NCBI GenBank assembly: GCA_039566865.1
Contig: CM076945.1
Location: 5,259,501-5,323,500, forward strand
Length of the DNA stretch: 64,000 bases
DNA from: Aurelia coerulea
Taxonomy: Eukaryota > Cnidaria > Scyphozoa > Semaeostomeae > Ulmaridae
Direction of reading: 5' to 3'
Shown here one piece after another: positions 55,901-64,000 of the stretch. Positions within the stretch are counted from its first letter, which is position 1; each line of letters opens with the position of its first letter. The translations under genes were made by a program, and so were the position numbers. The notes beneath the pieces were generated by a model. The model saw only the letters and a list, made by a program, of their open reading frames with translations. It was not told the DNA's origin and did not search any database.

Positions 55901-58900
55901 TATTCAGCTTTAATCCCACAGATTGCAACAGATGTGAGAATTTGGTAGAGAATAACTACTACAGAGAAACATCTATTCCATGAAATCACTGATTGATTTC
56001 TTATGCAATGTTTCGATGCAGAATTGAATGCTGAGTTTAAAAAATTGACTCAGATTGCTGTAGATGTTGTAGTTGCAGAGATATTCAGCTTTAATCCCAC
56101 AGATTGCAATAGATGTGAGAATTTGGTAGAGAATCACTACTACAGAAAAACATCTATTCCATGAAATCACTGATTGATTTCTTATAGCAATGTTTCGATG
56201 CAGAATTGAATGCTGAGTTGAAAAAATTAACTCAGATTGCTGTAGATGTTGTAGTTGCAGAGATATTCAGCTTTAATCCCACAGATTGCAATAGATATGA
56301 GAATTTGGTAGAGAATCACTACTACAGAAAAACATCTATTCCATGAAATCACTGATTGATTTCTTATTGCAATGATTCGATGTAAAATTGAATGCTGAGT
56401 TCAAAAATGTGACTCAGACTGCTGTAACTGTTGCAGGAGTAGAGATATTCAGTTTTAATCTCACAGGTTGCAATAGATGTGAGAATTTGGTAGAGAATCA
56501 CTACTATAGAAAAACATCTATTCCATGAAATCACTGATTGATTTCTTATAGCAATGTTTCGATGCAGAATTGAATGCTGAGTTCAAAAAATTGACTCAGA
56601 TTGCTGTAACTGTTGCAGGAGTAGAGATATTCAGCTTTAATCCCACAGATTGCAATAGATGTGAGAATTTGGTAAAGAATCACTATTACAGAAAAACATC
56701 TATTCCATAAAATCACTGGTTGATTTCTTATAGCAATGTTTCGATGTAGAATTGAATGCTGAGTTAAAAGAATTGACTCAGATTGCTGTAGATGTTGTAA
56801 TTGCAGAGATATTCAGCTTTAATCCCACAGATTGCAATAGATATGAGAATTTGGTAGAGAATCACTACTACAGAAAAACATCTATTCCACGAAATCACTG
56901 ATTGATTTCTTATAGCAATGTTTCGATGCAGAATTGAATGTAGAGTTCAAAAAATTGACTCAGATTGCTGTAACTGTTGCAGGAGTAGAGATATTCAGTT
57001 TTAATCCCACAGGTTGCAATAGATGTGAGAATTTGGTAGAGAATCACTTCTACAGAAAAACATCTATTTCATGAAATCACTGATTGATTTCTTATAGCAA
57101 TGTTTCGATGCAGAATTGAATGCTGAGTTCAAAAATGTGACTCAGACTGCTGTAGCTGTTGTAGTTGCAGAGATATTCAGTTTTAATCCCACAGATTGCA
57201 ATAGATGTGAGAATTTGGTAGAGAATCACTACTACAGAAAAACATCTATTCCATGAAATCACTGATTGATTTCTTATAGCAATGTTTCGATGTAGAATTG
57301 AATGCTGCGTTGAAAAAATTGACTCAGATTGCTGTAACTGTTGCAAGAGTAGAGATATTCAGCTTTAATCCCACAGATTGCAATTGATGTGAGAATTTGG
57401 TAAAGAATCACTACTACAGAAAAACATCTATTCCATGAAATCACTGATTGATTTCTTATAGCAATGTTTCGTTTCAAAATTGAATGCTGAGTTCAAAAAT
57501 GTGACTCAGACTGCTGTAGCTGTTGTAGTTGCAGAGATATTCAGTTTTAATCTCAAAGGTTGCAATAGATGTGAGAATTTGGTAGAGAATCACTACTACA
57601 GAAAAGCATCTATTCCATGAAATCACTGATTGATTTCTTATAGCAATGTTTCGATGCAGAATTGAATGCTGAGTTCAAAAAATTGACTCAGATTGCTGTA
57701 ACTGTTGCAGGAGTAGAGATATTCAGCTTTAATGCCACAGGTTGTAATAGATGTGAGAATTTGGTAGAGAGTCACTACTACAGAAAAGCATCTATTCCAT
57801 GAAATCACTGATTGATTTCTTATAGCAATGTTTCGATGCAGAATTGAATGCTGAGTTCAAAAAATTGACTCAGATTGCTGTAACTGTTGCAGAAGTAGAG
57901 ATATTCAGCTTTAATCCCACAGATTGCAATAGATGTGAGAATTTGGTAGAGAATCACCCAGGCTTGTAGCATCTATTGGGGCCGGTCGGGCCCGGGCCCC
58001 TCCTTATAATTTCCAAAAGTTGAATTTTTTTATTCTTCATAATAACGTAGAAAACTGATCATCAGTGACAGCTCCTTGGCCCTGCAGCGAGTCAAGACCA
58101 ATCTGAGGTCAACAACAATAAACAACCGAATGATGCAACAAACTCAACCTTACCAGCATCGCAAACGAAAGTTTTTGAGATTCGGATGCAAGAAAATTTA
58201 ACTCTTGAAAGTTCAGCCCTTTTGATATCAGAAGCACTTCGTCAAGTGAGACGAACAGTACCCAGACTTCAATAATCATAACTAAACTCACTGGTAGTAG
58301 AGTGGCCACGGGGGGGGGGGGGGGGCACTTTTGTCGAGAGATAGTCCTCGATATCCTTTTAAAACCAGAGAGAAAAAAGCTGGGTGTAGGTTGGGTAAGA
58401 ATGTCAAGTCTTTCACTGGCAAATATGGAATCAGGGGATGCATTCTAAGCCAAGGTAAAGGATGTTTTTCAAAAATTTTCCCCATGCTCCAATTTGTAGG
58501 ATAACTGTCACAAAACTAAAAAAGTTTCATTGTCGCCAATCGCAAGCATGAAACTAGGAGATGCCTTCTAAGCCAAAGTAAAGGGCGTGACCCTAAAAAT
58601 TTTCCTAGGGACCCTGCCCCCAGACCTCCTCATTTCAATATGTCCCCACTTAAAATTTACTCTGCCTTGGGTACCAGAGCCAAAAAATAATAAAATTCGC
58701 GTACCCAGGCTAAATTTAGTCTAATCATGCCACTGCTCACGAGAATTCGCGATGAGTTTTGTAAATCAAATAAGTCAAATATCAAGTAAATCTTACACAA
58801 CAGTCTTGACAAATTATTCTTATCCTGTCGTATTTTGATTTTAGCTAGCCTGTTTGATATATATTTGGATTCGTAAATTTCCTATTTTTTCTCCAGGACC

Positions 58901-60469
58901 TCCGAGCATAAAATGCCCTTTCAGCAATGCACAGAAGGGCTTTGCCAAAAGAAAAGAGGGCATTGACCAAGAAAATTTTCTGGGGGCTTCGCCCCCGGTT
59001 CCCCAAATCCTTCCGCCTTTGGCGCGAATTTGTGCCCCCCCCCCAATCTGAAAAACGTTCCTACGGGCCTGTAACATTTCAAACGATTTCAAACCTTATG
59101 TATCTGCAAATTGTCATCAAGATGAACCATTTCAGATGCAAATATATAATACAATTTACTAAATTGATAGCATCAAACCAAGTTTCATATCACTTGCATT
59201 GTCAACAATTCCAAATGATATCCAACTTATAACACCTGCTGCATTTGTGCCATCAAACAAAGTCTAACGTTTTCAAGAGGACGAAAAAATGTTTCTTCCC
59301 TCTAGTATTAAAAAACTATTCAGAGGGATTCCTGGACTTGCTCCAAGTCTCGCTCTTGATCAATAAATACAGAAGGGGAAAGGAGGAAAGGGGGACATTC
59401 TCTCAAAATTGCGAGGACAAAACACATGCTGATACATGTAAGTGTTATTATTGTAAGGAAGGAAAATCAAAGAACTTTTGCTCATCATTTTCACCCCCTT
59501 TTCACCACTCATTCTTGCAAGTTTTTGAAACTTTTCATATTGTCCCTTGATATGGCTATTTTGTAGCAAAACTGCTAACAAAGATATAAATAGGACAAAT
59601 AAACGTGCCTTGAGGGTTTTGTACGGAGATTATGACTCATCATTTGACCAACTTTTAGCCAGGGCTGAAAGCGTTACAGTTCACCAGAAGAATCTGCAAA
59701 GTCTTATGATAGAAATTTATAAGACCATGAACCATCTTAACCCTTCATATATTTGGGAGTTCTTTGTTAAAAAGGATATACCTTACAATCTCCGCACCAA
59801 AGAGCTATGCAGGCTTCCATCAGCACAGTCATATCGATATGGACTAAATTCTCTTTCGTTTAGAGGTAGTCTCCTGTGGAACACTCTAGATGATGAACTA
59901 AAGAGAGCTGATAACTTGAGAAGTTTTAAAAGGGGGATCAAAGAATGGGATGGCAAAAAATGTAAATGTTTAATTTGTAAATAGTTTTGTTATATTGTAA
60001 ATAGTTGATTTAAATTAGTTTTTAGTAACTATGTACATATCAACTTTAAATAATAATATGATGATGATGAAATGATAAGGAGCTTGCTGCAAAAATCTCC
60101 CATATCCACGGGAAGCAATGGCCGATTAAAGCTGGGTAAATTAGAGAATCTAATTGAATATATCGGTAATGGAACAGAACAGTTTAGATATTATTGCTTT
60201 GATATTTAGGGAGCAGCATTTCTTTAAACTCTGGGCGTTTTCTTCTATTGACTCAGCCAATATCATTGCATTATGCAATTCCTTACGCTCACCTTTGGTA
60301 ATTTCTTTCCTGTCAACAATCCAAACATGCATCTTTCATCGTGGTACCATGCTGCCCTAAGACTGCGTGCACGTGCATCATCCATTGGCTTTGCAAGGGT
60401 CATATTCAATGCATACAAATACATACCAGAAGTGTGAAGACTGCCATTTACGGTAAGGCAGTCAGGTAT
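39657..60469 (-). CDS. DICER: Dicer, C-terminal half (platform, PAZ, RNase IIIa, RNase IIIb, dsRBD)
   Basis: A ribonuclease III family enzyme that processes double-stranded RNA precursors into small RNAs. Exons in transcript order: 60469-60293, 47204-46466, 45768-45188, 43635-42952, 42254-42089, 41193-41121, 39846-39657. All have GT/AG borders and compatible phases, giving 869 residues to a TAA stop. Domain order in this fragment: platform (1-70), PAZ and its LVPELC-type tail (about 75-300), connector and RNase IIIa (306-525), RNase IIIb (about 575-780), dsRBD (C-terminal 60). RNase IIIb keeps RLEFLGDA and GDIFESLAG. RNase IIIa is degenerate at two catalytic acids. The N-terminal helicase and DUF283 exons were not found up to 64000; they may lie further right, which would place the plus-strand THAP gene inside a Dicer intron. 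One intron is 13 kb long because of a satellite array. Confidence 0.92.
40271..40650. mobile_element. Foldback MITE in last Dicer intron
   Basis: A 380-bp element with inverted ends GCCTACC(G/T)TGTAGGAAGT followed by GTGTTTATTCCCAGTACTGTA in both arms. It lies between the last two Dicer exons. Confidence 0.8.
41121..41193 (-). CDS. DICER: Dicer exon: RNase IIIb-dsRBD linker
   Basis: A 73-nt exon, acceptor ATCTCCACAG, donor GTTAGA. It encodes DAYVVNVPLNPVRELRECCT, matching human SANVPRSPVRELLE. Confidence 0.88.
41850..42130 (-). repeat. Tandem copies of Dicer RNase IIIb exon tail plus donor
   Basis: ATTGGGCAGAAGATTCTTCA occurs at 41857 and 41981 and, as ATTGGGTAGAAGACTCTCCA, in the real exon at 42106; spacing 124-125 bp. 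The middle copy retains CCATTGATAG followed by GTGAGT but has TGA in place of the exon's Trp codon. A more diverged match lies at about 41500-41540. Confidence 0.8.
42089..42254 (-). CDS. DICER: Dicer exon: second half of RNase IIIb
   Basis: A 166-nt exon, acceptor ATATTTCAG, donor GTGAGT. It encodes APKALGDIFESLAGAVFLDS, then LDLVQVWRVFYPIMQPLI. Catalytic Asp and Glu of GDIFESLAG are both present. The exon's 3' tail and donor recur in the next intron. Confidence 0.94.
42952..43635 (-). CDS. DICER: Dicer exon: second half of RNase IIIa, linker, first half of RNase IIIb
   Basis: A 684-nt exon, acceptor TGTTGTAG, donor GTAATT. It starts with HVLRDSIKSLIGAFYEHSG, the counterpart of human IADCVEALLGCYLTSCG, with lysine (43572-43570) where the catalytic glutamate should be. 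RNase IIIb follows: INYKFNDKSYLIQAFTHMSF, then YQRLEFLGDAILDFLVISHL, and LKSALVNNNTFALLSVKYEL. Confidence 0.94.
43745..43960 (+). mobile_element. 3' part of a related SINE with (GAT)n tail
   Basis: TCCTTGCTTCGGCAGGAACGTTAAACTTGGGGTCCCATGC recalls the SINE body at 16545-16580. It ends in a GAT run of about 105 bp (43852-43960), broken only by two GCT triplets at the start. Confidence 0.6.
44182..44222. repeat. Perfect 18-bp hairpin
   Basis: TAGCCTGCGTGCAGCCTC, five-base loop AACAA, then the exact complement. Same arm core as the MITE at 27249-27335. Confidence 0.85.
44683..45150 (-). mobile_element. 5'-truncated LINE fragment beside a Dicer donor
   Basis: Minus-strand frame 44817-45152 with QQKNLQKLILEVYSSLTQQN, NYNLRSKNLL, SLSFRGSILWNSLPNDTKIA and FKSCIKN. 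It ends in an ATT/AAT triplet run near 44683-44705. Its upstream edge lies about 36 bp past the donor of the Dicer exon ending at 45188. Confidence 0.8.
45188..45768 (-). CDS. DICER: Dicer exon: connector and first half of RNase IIIa
   Basis: A 581-nt exon, acceptor CAATTCAG, donor GTAAGT. An acidic linker leads to TSILQALTTSKANAGFNLER, then QATIGDSFLKVAVSIYLFYK and a GRLTMERKALTSNEKL segment. The human counterpart is [29 protein letters not shown]. The second glutamate of the ERLEMLGD signature is alanine here (codon at 45424-45422). Confidence 0.92.
46047..46181. mobile_element. TTAA-flanked MITE, family F
   Basis: A 135-bp element with near-perfect inverted ends AGAACGCCGGTCAACCAGCA followed by TCCTTTGCG, flanked by TTAA at 46043-46046 and 46182-46185. 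It lies in a Dicer intron. Confidence 0.85.
46466..47204 (-). CDS. DICER: Dicer exon: PAZ domain
   Basis: A 739-nt exon, acceptor AATTTCAG, donor GTAAGA. It opens VPPFPLFTRAGEVEVKIEL (human IPHFPVYTRSGEVTISIEL), then has GLYYVSKVRYDI, MTFKEYYMTKYNKDIRNEQP, HLVPELCMKLPIPASF and CVPSLLFRLETLLVADELR. Each of these aligns with the PAZ and PAZ-exit segments of animal Dicers. Confidence 0.93.
47764..57957. repeat. 182-bp satellite array, about 56 units
   Basis: The block TCTATTCCATGAAATCACTG recurs every 181-183 bp without interruption for 10.2 kb. Units differ mainly in a short segment (TGTAACTGTTGCAGGAGTAG versus TGTAGATGTTGTAGTTGCAG) and at scattered sites. Most units contain TGACTCA. The array lies wholly inside the Dicer intron between the platform and PAZ exons. 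Short minus-strand open frames in it (MISWNRCFSVV...) are by-products of the unit and shift frame because 182 is not divisible by three. Confidence 0.95.
57958..59546. other. Dicer intron sequence right of the satellite
   Basis: Holds a 16-base G run at 58311-58326, a C run at 59035-59044 and GGGGGCTTCGCCCCCGG at 58981-58997. Probably old repeats; no gene recognised. Confidence 0.5.
59547..60075 (+). mobile_element. 5'-truncated LINE fragment
   Basis: Plus-strand frame to 59984 with FCSKTANKDINRTNKRALRV, LYGDYDSSFDQLLARAESVT, YNLRTKELCRLP, LNSLSFRGSLLWNTLDDELK and a cysteine-ending tail KCKCLICK. This is the C-terminus of a non-LTR reverse transcriptase. A short 3' tail ends in ATGATGATGA. 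Confidence 0.85.
60293..60469 (-). CDS. DICER: Dicer exon: platform region
   Basis: A 177-nt exon, acceptor CATTTTCAG, donor GTGAGC, phase 0 at both ends. It begins IPDCL, continues with MYLYALNMTLAKPMDDARAR and ends CMFGLLTGKKLPK. Human Dicer has IPECL, CYLYVIGMVLTTPLPDELN and CFGILTAKPIPQ in the same order. An in-frame ATG at 60499 lies just before the acceptor, so an internal start cannot be excluded. Confidence 0.88.
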
Positions 60470-60533
60470 CTGAAAATGTAAAATATCTGAAGTCAACAAA
60501 ATTTAAATCGGTGGGTTGTACTCGGGGTTGTAC

Positions 60534-60925
60534 TACACTCATTTTTTTTTGTAAGAAACCGCTTATAAGAAACGGTAGGCTCATTTTTTCGAAAGCTAAG
60601 AAACAACCCTACCTGAATTGAAAAAGCTAAGAAACTTCTGTAATTTACAGTTTTAATTTTCTTATCGCACTCAAAAATGTTTTGACATTGTACAGTTAAG
60701 GCAACTGTTTAGACATTATTTTGAGTGCGAATCATGTTATTTACTTGTTTTGAGATCTTACCAAGTAATTTGGGAACCCTTCAGACAAAGCGAAATTAAC
60801 TCTACACTTCCGGCATTTAGAGTATAAGAAACACGTAAGAAACTTTTGGTAACAAAATGGCCCAAAAATTTAAGAAACTGCCTACCAGCCCGAGACCTTA
60901 GTTTCTTATAAAAAAAATGAGTGTA
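60534..60925. mobile_element. MITE of the TAAGAAAC family, copy 2
   Basis: Inverted ends TACACTCATTTTTTT / AAAAAAATGAGTGTA followed inside by TAAGAAAC motifs. It lies between the Dicer platform exon and the THAP gene. Confidence 0.7.
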
Positions 60926-61254
60926 TTATATGCTGTTACGCTTTTGAAGATTGATAAGCAAATCGTATCAGAAAAAACGTATCAGAAAATTGTATCGGAA
61001 AAACGGGCCAGCCCAATTTTCAAAAATCTGCCTAACTTTGTAATTGGAAAATATAACAAAGCAAAAATGTCCTGAAGTGTTTGGCCCCTTTATAGGAGGT
61101 CTGGGTCGAGCCGCGTGTGACGCTTACTCAGGAAAATAACAATACCGGCCTACGTTTTCACTTGGAGCTTCACTCAACTTCGCCTTACTTCGAAGGCAAC
61201 AAGCATGGACGTTTCATGATGAAAGGGTGATGAAACCAAATCGTAGATCAAAAT

Positions 61255-61623
61255 ATGCCTAACCGATGCGTTGCAGCTGGCTGTGGAAGTACACCTGATA
61301 TAAAAAACGGAGTTGTACTCCACGCAATTCCATTTTGTGGTGATGAGCGACCAATTGCCAAGAAAAGAAGGAGGCAATGGGTGGATTTCGTCAAGCTAAA
61401 GCGTGCGAAATGGGAAGCAACTCCCAACTCAAGGCTGTGCTCCAAACATTTCAAGGCAGATGATTTCATGAGAAGATTTAATTATTTGGAGGGCCAAGGA
61501 GAGGCAATAATCCCCAGATTAACGCGGGATGAAATTGGAGTCGTGCCTGTGCCAAGAATCCACGCTACTACAGTCTCCAAATCGACGTCATCCACATCAA
61601 GTCGCAGTAGAGCGCATAGACAG
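61255..61623 (+). CDS. THAP-domain protein, exon 1
   Basis: ATG at 61255 opens a THAP-type C2CH zinc finger that starts at residue 5, as usual for the family. The metal ligands are Cys5, Cys10, Cys62 and His65 (SRLCSKHF). The invariant Trp42 (RRQWVDFV), the Pro before SRLC and the closing AIIPRL box at residues 84-89 are also present. THAP domains are sequence-specific DNA binders found in regulators such as THAP1-11 and in P-element-type transposases. The exon ends at CAG in phase 0; the donor (GTCGGT) is weak. If it is not used, the frame ends in TAA soon after (product of 128 residues). Confidence 0.88.
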
Positions 61624-62086
61624 GTCGGTAGAGGCATCTAAAGTTAATGCAGTCCATCCTTTTATGATTTAAAAATAACTCACGATTCTCGTTGATGAGA
61701 TTTTTCGAAAAAGATGAGTACATGATTTCAGATAGAAGCGCAGACCCGATTGCTTATTAATAGTAGTTGACGTGGTGCCTTAATATCAAAAACAGATTTT
61801 TCCAAAATTTCAAATATAACTGTTGTGTTGTGCCCTGCTGCTGCTCATGTCATATCAGTTTTGTGATGTCAAAGGATAATAAAGGATCAGCTTTCGGCCA
61901 TCAGGTCTTTATCAGTCATAAGCGTTCAGGGAGAAAAAATCCAGGGAGGTTGATGCCTGACACAAAGTCCATTGTTTACCCGCGCTTTTGTCCAACTGAG
62001 GGCAGCTTTTTGCCTGATTGGGGCTGATTTTTTATAATTGTTCCAATGTTCGGCCCCCCAGCGTGTACGCTTATTCTATCAGTGCA

Positions 62087-62384
62087 CCAGGGTGCATTCC
62101 ATGTAAAACCTACGCCGAAGGTACACCGAGCCCTAAGCTTTCGTACGCCAGGTATTTTCAGGGAGAGAGAATATACGTCATATATATTTGATCATATCAA
62201 AAGAGACTGCTAATTCACATAAGGAAAGATCGAGGACAACTTCACATTAACGCCAAGGTAGGCAGATTTTCGTATGCCGTCACGCCAAGAACCAATTTTA
62301 TTGAAAAAATGACGCCGCTACACCGACAAAAAGTCAGGTCTACGCCGAAGATCTTCAGGCCTAAGTACATGGAATGCACCCTGG
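62087..62384. mobile_element. hAT-like MITE in THAP intron
   Basis: A 298-bp element with inverted ends CCAGGGTGCATTCCATGTA, flanked by a perfect 8-bp duplication TCAGTGCA (62079-62086 and 62385-62392). Confidence 0.85.
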
Positions 62385-62809
62385 TCAGTGCATACTGGCA
62401 ACTTAAACTGGTGTTGGGTGCACTTTAATTACAGAAGCACATACATGCATTGTCAATGGATCCACAAGAAGATTTCCTTTGTCTTAGTGCTGAAAATTGG
62501 TTTATGGTAACTGTATCTTCTACGATGTACCTTTAAAATGAAATGATGATGTACCTTTAAAGTGAAATGAAACTTAAGTTACCTCCCCCTGGCCAAGTTA
62601 CTGCATTACACAGGTAAAACAGCGGTGCCTGCAGTCCTCACATTGTGATGACACAGCACAGCTTGGAATCAGTAAATCATTGGGATGCTGGTATTGCACT
62701 GGACATTATATGATTTTTCAGTGCAATCATCACTGTTTCCAAGAGTCTGTGCCACTGTTTAACCTGTGTTACTCAACCCTGGTAACTTATGTTTGGTTTT
62801 TAATTTCAG

Positions 62810-62968
62810 TTGGTTCGTTCTGCTATTAATGACAGTGCCATTGCCTCAATCCCCCTGGCAGCAAATCAAGCTGAGCTGAGTCAAGTTAGCAGCTCTCAAG
62901 AACAGCCTGATAATATGGCCATGGACATTCATGAGGATTCAGATGCTCAAGAAACTGAAACAGATTTG
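62810..62968 (+). CDS. THAP-domain protein, exon 2
   Basis: A 159-nt open segment between TTAATTTCAG and GTAAATG, phase 0 on both sides, so it joins exon 1 cleanly. It encodes LVRSAINDSAIASIPLAANQ followed by a Gln/Ser-rich and acidic tail (EDSDAQETETDL). There is no recognisable domain; the composition suits a regulatory linker. Later exons were not identified before 64000. Confidence 0.7.
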
Positions 62969-64000
62969 GTAAATGTTTGTTGTAATCTCAAGTCACCATT
63001 TGAAGAATTCAATTCAGACTTTCTTCATACATGAGGGCATGGGGAGATAAAATATGTGGGGGGGGCTGCCCAATAAAAAACCCAGTGTTTGCCAAACTTT
63101 AGCCTGACTTAAGACCAATTTCTACCTGACTATGGCCAAATTTTTCCAGCGTTAGCCCCCTGTTTCCTACGCTTAATGCTTCTCACAGTAGCAATCCACA
63201 TTAAACAAACTATATCTTTCTGTAACAGGCCAAAATGACCCTTATACATTTACACAATGCTTCTTGGTCATTGGCCAAAACCAGCCTGGGGTTCCTTTTA
63301 TGCAGGTCTTTGCTGTATTGCCATGCAAACAGGAACGCCGGAGAGGGGGGGGCGTGGGGGGGCAACCGCCCCTCCTGCCCTCTCGAAAATGGCCTAAATA
63401 TGTTATTTTCCTATTGTTTTGCCCTCAGATTTTCAGTTTTGCCCCCCTAAAAATGTGCCCCGTCCGGCGTCCCTGCATGCAAAAAGCAATGTCATAATCA
63501 TAAGGAGTAGTAGTCTTCTCTTTCCTTTGCAATGGCACTGATTTTTTTAACCTAGAGTAATTTAATACCTATATCTTTGTATATTATTTTTCCCCAGTAT
63601 TTCTGCCTTACAGCAATGACTATGGACAGGGAATTTCAACAATTTCCACTAACTACCCAGCAACCTGCCTAACCTTTAATTTTATGCTTGATTTCAGTGG
63701 TGGACACTTTGCAAAATATTGTTTCGGTTAACAATCATTGTTTATTTTCCTTGTTTTTATCAAAAGGTTTTTGTTTTACCCACCATTGTGGGTGGCCGCA
63801 TTCCCTCATTCCTAAGTGCCTGACACTGCTTGATTTGTACTGAATCGACCATGGAGATTCAAATTTGACTTGGATGAATTTTGAGAGGAAGTGTCATTTT
63901 TATGACATCAATAACGGTCACTTTTAGAACTCATTTTGCTATAACTGTTTGTGTGGTAGTCTAACGTGTTCGAAAGTAGTGTAGTTAGACTATAACATAA
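62969..64000. other. Sequence after THAP exon 2
   Basis: Presumed intron. G-rich stretch at 63340-63365 next to C-rich CCGCCCCTCC. An open stretch after CTTGATTTCAG at about 63699 is too uncertain to call an exon. Confidence 0.4.

Noticed and set aside
48387..57477. Minus-strand open frames of up to 120 codons in the satellite (MISWNRCFSVVVILYQ...)
   Set aside because: They repeat with the 182-bp unit, shift frame at most unit borders, and lack splice or start context. They are by-products of the repeat.
47764..57957. CRISPR-like array
   Set aside because: Regular spacing, but the whole unit is conserved with no unique spacers, in a eukaryotic intron. It is a satellite.
63699..63830. Possible third THAP exon after CTTGATTTCAG
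   Set aside because: The open stretch is short, hydrophobic and unlike a THAP protein continuation; no convincing donor.

Overview
The window is animal nuclear DNA: intron-rich, AT-rich and crowded with small transposon remnants. The repeat style (poly-G inverted-repeat elements, TTAA-flanked foldback elements, non-LTR reverse-transcriptase tails ending in GATGAT) and the protein sequences suggest a cnidarian, probably a coral or sea anemone. That assignment is inference; I ran no search.

Three protein-coding genes can be supported. (1) From 37908 leftwards on the minus strand lies the ortholog of the Ral GTPase-activating protein catalytic subunit alpha (RALGAPA1/2). I could chain 29 exons with matching splice phases, from the initiator ATG to 3309, about 1,529 codons. 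The RapGAP catalytic domain must lie left of position 1. (2) From 60469 to 39657, also minus strand, lie seven exons for the C-terminal half of a Dicer: platform, PAZ, connector, RNase IIIa, RNase IIIb, dsRNA-binding domain and stop. The helicase half is not visible. (3) On the plus strand, from 61255, starts a THAP-domain zinc-finger gene with two visible exons. It lies just upstream of the leftmost-known Dicer exon and in the opposite orientation.

Layout: 1-735, non-LTR retrotransposon tail; 3309-37908, RALGAPA with introns full of foldback elements, SINEs and LINE fragments; 37909-39656, intergenic; 39657-47204, Dicer PAZ-to-stop exons; 47764-57957, an uninterrupted array of about 56 copies of a 182-bp satellite, wholly inside one Dicer intron; 59547-60075, another LINE tail; 60293-60469, Dicer platform exon; 61255-64000, THAP gene.

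The most interesting points are these. The Dicer RNase IIIa domain has lost two of its four catalytic acidic residues while RNase IIIb is intact. The 10-kb satellite in the Dicer intron carries an AP-1-type TGACTCA site in most monomers. Both genes show the same odd arrangement, in which the 3' end of an exon plus its splice donor has been tandemly copied into the following intron. At least seven insertions from six unrelated short foldback families are all flanked by TTAA.
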